From Flavobacterium sp. GSB-24 (GTDB lineage: Bacteria; Bacteroidota; Bacteroidia; Flavobacteriales; Flavobacteriaceae), in the NCBI RefSeq assembly GCF_027924665.1, contig NZ_AP027043.1:3224001-3288000 (forward strand): DNA of 64,000 nt. Reading direction: 5' to 3'. This document shows positions 59,617-64,000 of the stretch, piece after piece. The notes below the pieces were generated by a model. It did not search any database, had not been told where the DNA came from, and was given only the letters and a program-made list of their open reading frames with translations. Both the position numbers and the translations under genes were made by a program. The first letter of the stretch is position 1. The number at the start of each line of letters is the position of its first letter.

Positions 59617-60830
59617 TGAAGTTTATCTATTACTCCATTTTTATACTCTTTTTTTCGTCCATTGCAATTGGGCAGGAAGTCAATGTAGACGAGACTTTGG
59701 CAAATGTAAAACGAGAAGTAGAAAAAGAAAACTACGATAAAGCATTGTCACTCATTGAACCTTTGCGGAATAAGTTTCCAGAAAATGAAGATATTCAAGT
59801 CTACACCGGACGTATTTACAGCTGGAAAAAAGATTATAAAACAGCAGTAAAAATTTTGTCTCCAATGACAGACAGAGTTAATCCAAATCCAGAAGCACTG
59901 CAGGCTATTATTAATATTTATTTTTGGTCTGAAGATTATGAAAAGTGTATTACTTACTGCGATAAATATCTTGTAATTGATCCAAAATCCATTGATGTTT
60001 TAAAGATAAAAGCCACTTGTTTAGAGAAACTCAATCGTGACCAAGAAGCATTAGATTTAATAGAAAAAGCATCTTTTATCGATAACAGCACTCAGGCATT
60101 CAGTGGAATACGTACACTGATAGGACGCAAAGCAAAAAATACCGTTTCTGCTTCTTACTTGAATATTTCAACTTCAGAACCAGGACAGTCGCCATTTCAT
60201 TATGGTTATGTAGAATATTCACATAAATTCAGCAAATCTGCCATTGTCGGCCGTGCCAATGTGGGGCATATTAATGACGATACACAAATGTTGTTCGAAG
60301 CCGATTATTATCAGACTTTCTCCAACAAAAGTTATTTATATGCAAATGGTGGAATTTCTACAGGCGAAACAATATTTCCTGTCGCAAAAGCAGGTTTAGA
60401 ATATTATTTTGCTCCGCATAAAAAGTTTGATTATTCGCTGGGAGCCAGATTCATGCATTTTGATACAGATGATATCACTTTACTAACGGGACAAATTGCG
60501 TATACGGCTGGAACTTATACTGTGGCATACAGACCGTATTATGATACTTCAAACGAGTTGTTTTCTCATGTTTTGAGCTTGCAGAAAGTAAATGAAGAAA
60601 AAGAACGTTTGATAAGATTTGAATTACAATACGGAAATGTTCCGTATTTATATCTCTATAATAGTTTTACCCAGCCTTTAAAAGCTTACAGAGCAGGAAT
60701 ACAATATCAGCATCGTTTTGGCGAATCTTTCTTTGTGCGTCCTATTTTCCTGTATGAGCGCGAAGAATATATTCCAGGAGAATACAGAAACAGGTATAAT
60801 GTTCAGTTAATTGTAACTAAACGTTTTTAA
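59616..60830 (+). CDS. TPR plus YaiO-type outer-membrane beta-barrel protein
   Basis: This 404-residue protein has a signal peptide (MKFIYYSIFILFFSSIAIGQ), TPR-like repeats in the first 160 residues (NYDKALSLIEPLRNKFPEN, DYKTAVKILSPM, YEKCITYCDKYLVIDPK) and a C-terminal barrel of the YaiO type (NTVSASYLNISTSEPGQSP, RPIFLYEREEYIPGEYRNRYN, ending VTKRF). TPR-plus-barrel proteins export secreted polysaccharides in Pga/Alg-like systems. The next genes encode a membrane helper and a GT2 synthase. Confidence 0.9.
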   Translation: MKFIYYSIFILFFSSIAIGQEVNVDETLANVKREVEKENYDKALSLIEPLRNKFPENEDIQVYTGRIYSWKKDYKTAVKILSPMTDRVNPNPEALQAIINIYFWSEDYEKCITYCDKYLVIDPKSIDVLKIKATCLEKLNRDQEALDLIEKASFIDNSTQAFSGIRTLIGRKAKNTVSASYLNISTSEPGQSPFHYGYVEYSHKFSKSAIVGRANVGHINDDTQMLFEADYYQTFSNKSYLYANGGISTGETIFPVAKAGLEYYFAPHKKFDYSLGARFMHFDTDDITLLTGQIAYTAGTYTVAYRPYYDTSNELFSHVLSLQKVNEEKERLIRFELQYGNVPYLYLYNSFTQPLKAYRAGIQYQHRFGESFFVRPIFLYEREEYIPGEYRNRYNVQLIVTKRF

Positions 60831-60831
60831 T

Positions 60832-61653
60832 ATGACAGATATCTGGGAACTATATAAAAACGGCAGCTGGGAAATACCTTTCCTTACTTTTTCTATTTAC
60901 GCATTTGTTTGCGTTTCATTTATTTTGTACTTGTTAATTGTAGCAAGCCGAAATAAGAAAATTAAAAGAGAAAGACTTAGAAAAGAATATAGTGCAGAGA
61001 TTGATCAATTGATGACATCAGTAATCTTTAACGATGTTTCATTTTCAAGCATCAAAGAAAATAAAAACTTTTTAGTGCTTTTTGATACTTCATTTTTCAA
61101 GGAAGTATTGACAGAATCAATTATAAATCTGCATAAGAATTACGAAGGTATTTATGCACAAAAGCTTGAACAATTTTATAAAGATTCTAATTTGATAAAA
61201 GGCTCTTTTAGAAAACTTAAAAGTCTAAAATGGGAAGTAAAATGCAAAGGAATCACAGAACTGGCAGAGTTTAATATTACAGAAGCTTTTGATGAAATCA
61301 TAAGTTATTCAAAAGCTCGAAATAAAACTTTAAAAATTACTGCCATAAACGCCTGTATTAGACTTGCGGGCACAAAAAGCGTTGTATATCTTGTCGAACA
61401 TTCAGATCCTATTGATGATTGGACTCAGCTGAACATTATCGCAGCGTTTAAAAAACACGATATAGGAGATACAAAAGGAATTGAGCTTTTATTAGAATCT
61501 CAGAATACAACTGTTATTACGCTGGGGTTAAAACTGATAAAAGAATTAAAACTGACACAGAAAATTCCGTTTGTAGCGCAATTGGCTGCAAAAGCTCCAA
61601 ACACAGTAATAAAATACGAAGCGCAAAGTATTCTACAGACATTAACCGTTTAA
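60832..61653 (+). CDS. Membrane-anchored HEAT-like repeat protein
   Basis: This 273-residue protein has one transmembrane helix (about 15-40, FLTFSIYAFVCVSFILYLLIV) with a basic flank, then a soluble all-helical part with HEAT-like repeats (LKSLKWEVKCKGITELAEFN, NKTLKITAINACIRLAG, WTQLNIIAAFKKHD, VITLGLKLIKELKL). It starts 2 bp after the barrel gene stop and ends 12 bp before the glycosyltransferase gene. It is probably a scaffold linking the synthase to the receiver or to the periplasmic exporter. Confidence 0.8.
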   Translation: MTDIWELYKNGSWEIPFLTFSIYAFVCVSFILYLLIVASRNKKIKRERLRKEYSAEIDQLMTSVIFNDVSFSSIKENKNFLVLFDTSFFKEVLTESIINLHKNYEGIYAQKLEQFYKDSNLIKGSFRKLKSLKWEVKCKGITELAEFNITEAFDEIISYSKARNKTLKITAINACIRLAGTKSVVYLVEHSDPIDDWTQLNIIAAFKKHDIGDTKGIELLLESQNTTVITLGLKLIKELKLTQKIPFVAQLAAKAPNTVIKYEAQSILQTLTV

Positions 61654-61665
61654 CTTTATAAGAAA

Positions 61666-63096
61666 ATGACTTTTTTTACTACTGAAATAATATGGTTTTT
61701 GGATGTATACATACTTCTTATACTGGGTTATGCCATATTAATCATGTCTTCTTATTTGTTACTCGCTTATCTTTCTACAAAAGAACTGCGAAGTTACCTT
61801 AAGAAAAATAGTTTTGTTGATTATGAAGTGCTTCTTACCAGTGAATTTGCACCAAAACTTTCGCTGATTGCTCCTGCATACAATGAAGGTTTAACTATTG
61901 AAGAAAATGTAAAATCACTCCTTTCTCTTAATTATAATCATTATCAAGTAATTTTAGTGAATGACGGAAGTAAGGACAATTCAATGGAAATCCTGATCAA
62001 AACCTATGATCTTGTTTTGACTGAATTAGATATTCATCCGCAAATTGAAACTAAAAAAATCAAAGGAATTTACACTTCAAGAAACGCGGCTTATAAAAAA
62101 TTAATAGTTGTCGACAAAGAGAATGGAGGTAAAGCCGATGCTCTAAACGTTGGACTTAATATTGCCGAAAACCCTTATGTAGTTTGTATAGATGTTGATT
62201 GTATTCTCGATAAAGATTCGCTTTTAAAACTGGCAAAACCATTTTTAGAATCACACGGAAAACGTATTATCGCCACAGGCGGTGTTGTTCGAATTGCCAA
62301 TCAGTGCATAATTAAAAACGGACGATTGGTTGAGGTTAATATTCCAGACCGTATGCTGCCAAGAATTCAGGTTTTAGAATATTTAAGGGCCTTTCTGTTA
62401 GGTAGAATGGCATGGGGAAGATTGGACGGTTTACTGCTTATAAGCGGAGCATTTGGTGCATTTGATAAAGAAGTAGCCATAATGTGTGGAGGCTATAGCA
62501 CAAAAACGGTTGGGGAAGATATGGAACTCATTGTAAGAATGCGCCGTTATATGCTGGAGAACAAACTTCCGTATGCGGTGAGTTATATCCCAGATCCGCT
62601 TTGCTGGACAGAAGCTCCAGAAGATTTTAAGATTTTCAAAAAACAGCGCAGCCGATGGATGAGAGGAACAATCGAAACACTTAGTATTCACAAAAGAATG
62701 TTTTTGAATCCTAAATACAAATTATTAGGAATGTTAAGCGTACCATATTGGACTTTGTTTGAGTTTTTAGCTCCTGCAATTGAGTTTATTGGTCTTATAA
62801 TAACTCTTTTCTTTATAATATTTGGTCTTCTAAACTGGCATTTTTTCTTTTTGCTTTTGTTATTTGTGTATTCATTTGCTGTTTTCTTTTCAGTAATTGC
62901 TTTGTACAGTGAAGAACGAACGTATCATAAATATCCCAAACAAATTGATTTCTTTAAGCTTCTTATGGCGGCTTTTATTGAACCGTTGTATTTTCATCCA
63001 CTTACTGTTTATGCAGCTTTAGTGGGTTATAAAGAAAAAATTATGGGAACGAAAGGCTGGGGAGAAATGACACGAAAAGGATTTACTAAGAAATAA
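61666..63096 (+). CDS. Membrane glycosyltransferase family 2, polysaccharide synthase-like
   Basis: This 476-residue processive-type GT2 has an N-terminal membrane segment (WFLDVYILLILGYAILIMSS), the donor site LIAPAYNEG, VNDGSKDNS, DVDCILD, the acceptor Asp in VGEDMELIVRMRR, the QRSRW motif (FKKQRSRWMRG), and C-terminal helices (YWTLFEFLAPAIEFIGLIITLFFIIFGLL). This is the layout of cellulose, hyaluronan and PgaC synthases. The product is unknown; the YaiO partner suggests an exported polysaccharide. No PilZ or c-di-GMP motif is present. A heptad array follows its stop codon at once. Confidence 0.92.
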   Translation: MTFFTTEIIWFLDVYILLILGYAILIMSSYLLLAYLSTKELRSYLKKNSFVDYEVLLTSEFAPKLSLIAPAYNEGLTIEENVKSLLSLNYNHYQVILVNDGSKDNSMEILIKTYDLVLTELDIHPQIETKKIKGIYTSRNAAYKKLIVVDKENGGKADALNVGLNIAENPYVVCIDVDCILDKDSLLKLAKPFLESHGKRIIATGGVVRIANQCIIKNGRLVEVNIPDRMLPRIQVLEYLRAFLLGRMAWGRLDGLLLISGAFGAFDKEVAIMCGGYSTKTVGEDMELIVRMRRYMLENKLPYAVSYIPDPLCWTEAPEDFKIFKKQRSRWMRGTIETLSIHKRMFLNPKYKLLGMLSVPYWTLFEFLAPAIEFIGLIITLFFIIFGLLNWHFFFLLLLFVYSFAVFFSVIALYSEERTYHKYPKQIDFFKLLMAAFIEPLYFHPLTVYAALVGYKEKIMGTKGWGEMTRKGFTKK

Positions 63097-63174
63097 TGGT
63101 TGATTGTTAATAGTTGATTGTTAATAGTTGATTGTTGATTGTTAATTGTTAATTGTTGATGGTGAATGGTTGAT
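63097..63174. repeat. GGTTGAT/TGTTAAT heptad array
   Basis: From the base after the GT2 stop, 7-bp units (GGTTGAT, TGTTAAT, AGTTGAT, TGTTGAT) run to about 63174 and end exactly where the kinase remnant begins. Confidence 0.85.
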
Positions 63175-63317
63175 GCGATTGTTTTACCACTAGAAAAGAA
63201 GGTGCGGGGATAGGTTTAACTTTATCTAAAAACATTATAGAAGCCCATGGAGGCTATATTCTCTACAAAAATGAAAAGGAAAAAACTGTTTTTGAAATTT
63301 GTTTGATCGCAGAATAG
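63174..63317 (+). pseudogene. Remnant of a sensor histidine kinase (C-terminal ATPase part)
   Basis: The frame from 63174 to TAG at 63315-63317 encodes FTTRKEGAGIGLTLSKNIIE and AHGGYILYKNEKEKTVFE, which is the G2 box and last strands of a histidine kinase ATPase domain. No start codon, upstream ATPase motifs or sensor part exist; the frame hits a TGA inside the heptad array at 63171-63173. About 90% of the gene has been lost, with the break at the array border. Confidence 0.85.
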
Positions 63318-63380
63318 TAAAAAATAATACATTGATCTTACAAACGTTTATTTTTAAAATTATTACTAATGTTTTTTTTC

Positions 63381-63388
63381 TAAATTTG
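63381..63388 (+). promoter_or_regulatory. -7-like element before the haem oxygenase gene
   Basis: TAAATTTG matches TAnnTTTG and lies 46 bp before the ATG at 63435. I found no good TTTG at -33, so support is modest. Confidence 0.35.
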
Positions 63389-63434
63389 TAGAGAGACTCG
63401 CCATAGATTCCTCCCAATAAGTAATAGTAAAATA

Positions 63435-64000
63435 ATGAATACAAATTCAACTGCAGTAGCCTCAAGTTTTCTTAATGATTTGAAAACAAAGACTGCTGAC
63501 TCACATAAAAAATTAGAAGAACTTCCTGTTTCCATGTCAATTATGTCATCAGATATGAAAATTGAGGAATATGCTAAATATCTAAATTTAATGCATGATG
63601 TTCATGCTGATACTGAACAAACGGTTTACCCATTATTTTCTGGACTTTTAGGTGATTTGGAACAAAGAAGAAAAAAACAACTTATTGAGGCTGATCTTGC
63701 TTTTCTAAACTATGATTTGAGTAACTCTGAGAAAGTTTTTAAAACTGAAAACATTTCAGTTCCTTTTGCTCTTGGAATTTTTTATGTGGTTGAAGGTTCT
63801 ACGCTTGGCGGTAGATTTATTTTAAAAAATGTTTCACAAGTACCGCAACTTTCTGGAGATAAGGGTGTTTCTTATTTTAATGGTTACGGAGATAAAACAG
63901 GAAGTTTTTGGAAATCTTTCCTCAACTTTCTATCAGAATACGAACAACAGAATAATTGTGGAGATGCTATAATAGAAGGAGCTGTATTTGCTTTTGATAG
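63435..64000 (+). CDS. Biliverdin-producing haem oxygenase (partial, cut by window end)
   Basis: At least 188 residues are encoded from the ATG at 63435 with no stop before the end. The N-terminal FLNDLKTKTADSHKKLEEL carries the probable proximal haem ligand His24, and FYVVEGSTLGGRFILKN holds the GSxLGG distal helix of bacterial haem oxygenases. The enzyme opens haem to biliverdin, CO and iron, either to gain iron or to supply the chromophore of a bacteriophytochrome, whose gene often follows such a gene. The C-terminus lies beyond the window. Confidence 0.88.
   Translation, partial: MNTNSTAVASSFLNDLKTKTADSHKKLEELPVSMSIMSSDMKIEEYAKYLNLMHDVHADTEQTVYPLFSGLLGDLEQRRKKQLIEADLAFLNYDLSNSEKVFKTENISVPFALGIFYVVEGSTLGGRFILKNVSQVPQLSGDKGVSYFNGYGDKTGSFWKSFLNFLSEYEQQNNCGDAIIEGAVFAFD

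Noticed and set aside
1..64000. tRNA, rRNA, prophage or known antiphage defence genes
   Set aside because: None was found on reading the window; no defence-family motifs (restriction, CBASS, retron, Argonaute) were seen.

Overview
The window is about 64 kb of chromosome from a member of the Bacteroidota, most likely Flavobacterium or a close relative. The evidence is low GC content, SusC/SusD pairs, FecI/FecR regulation, a type IX secretion C-terminal signal, Bacteroidota-type promoters (TTTG, about 20 bp, TAnnTTTG) and intergenic repeats I recall from flavobacterial genomes. No rRNA, tRNA, CRISPR array, prophage or intact insertion sequence was seen.

Layout. 1-3627: the end of a heavy-metal RND efflux operon (TolC-like tail, CzcB-like adaptor) and a Zn/Cd-type P-ATPase. 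3714-4856: a di-haem cytochrome c peroxidase. 5078-13139: a nutrient-uptake locus read leftward (FecI sigma, FecR, SusC, SusD, lipoprotein). 13625-20014: a metal-uptake-like operon read leftward (small His/Cys-rich protein, ABC ATPase, TonB receptor, two DUF3526 permeases) with a perfect palindromic operator over its promoter. 20165-30169: DUF1810 protein, an unusual DapB-like reductase, SdhB and SdhA without SdhC, a secreted sugar dehydrogenase, an unknown protein and a thiolase. 30409-45123: a second siderophore-type TonB receptor, a luciferase-like oxidoreductase, a TauE/DUF1634 pair, two DoxX proteins, GNAT, an alcohol dehydrogenase-like enzyme, a CPBP protease next to a LytS/LytTR two-component pair, FabZ-like and MgtC-like proteins, and a Tet(X)-like monooxygenase with an AraC regulator. 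45462-53903: a histone-H1-like protein, an IS1595-type zinc-ribbon protein, nitroreductase/HxlR and MarR/GNAT modules, a frameshifted nitronate monooxygenase gene and an arsenic cluster without an efflux pump. 54036-64000: an alginate-export-type barrel, a homocysteine methyltransferase gene with one in-frame stop, a hybrid kinase and a compact operon (receiver, YaiO barrel, HEAT-like membrane protein, GT2 synthase) that looks like an exopolysaccharide system, a kinase remnant, and a haem oxygenase cut by the window end.

The themes are metal and nutrient uptake through TonB receptors, metal and arsenic defence, and signalling linked to the cell surface. Gene decay is recent in two places: a 17-bp tandem duplication and a single nonsense codon.

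The most unusual structure is not a gene. Intergenic arrays of varied 7-bp units (for example ACCATCA, AGTTTAT, TAAGCTG/TAAGTTA, AACTACG/AACCCCA) recur at least eight times. Most start right after a stop codon, with GTT-type heptads on the coding strand, and several fold back into AAC-type heptads. The same heptads encode part of the signal peptide of the efflux adaptor, and one array abuts a truncated kinase. I found no clear new defence or mobile system. The metal-uptake operon and the exopolysaccharide operon are the best candidates for under-described gene systems.
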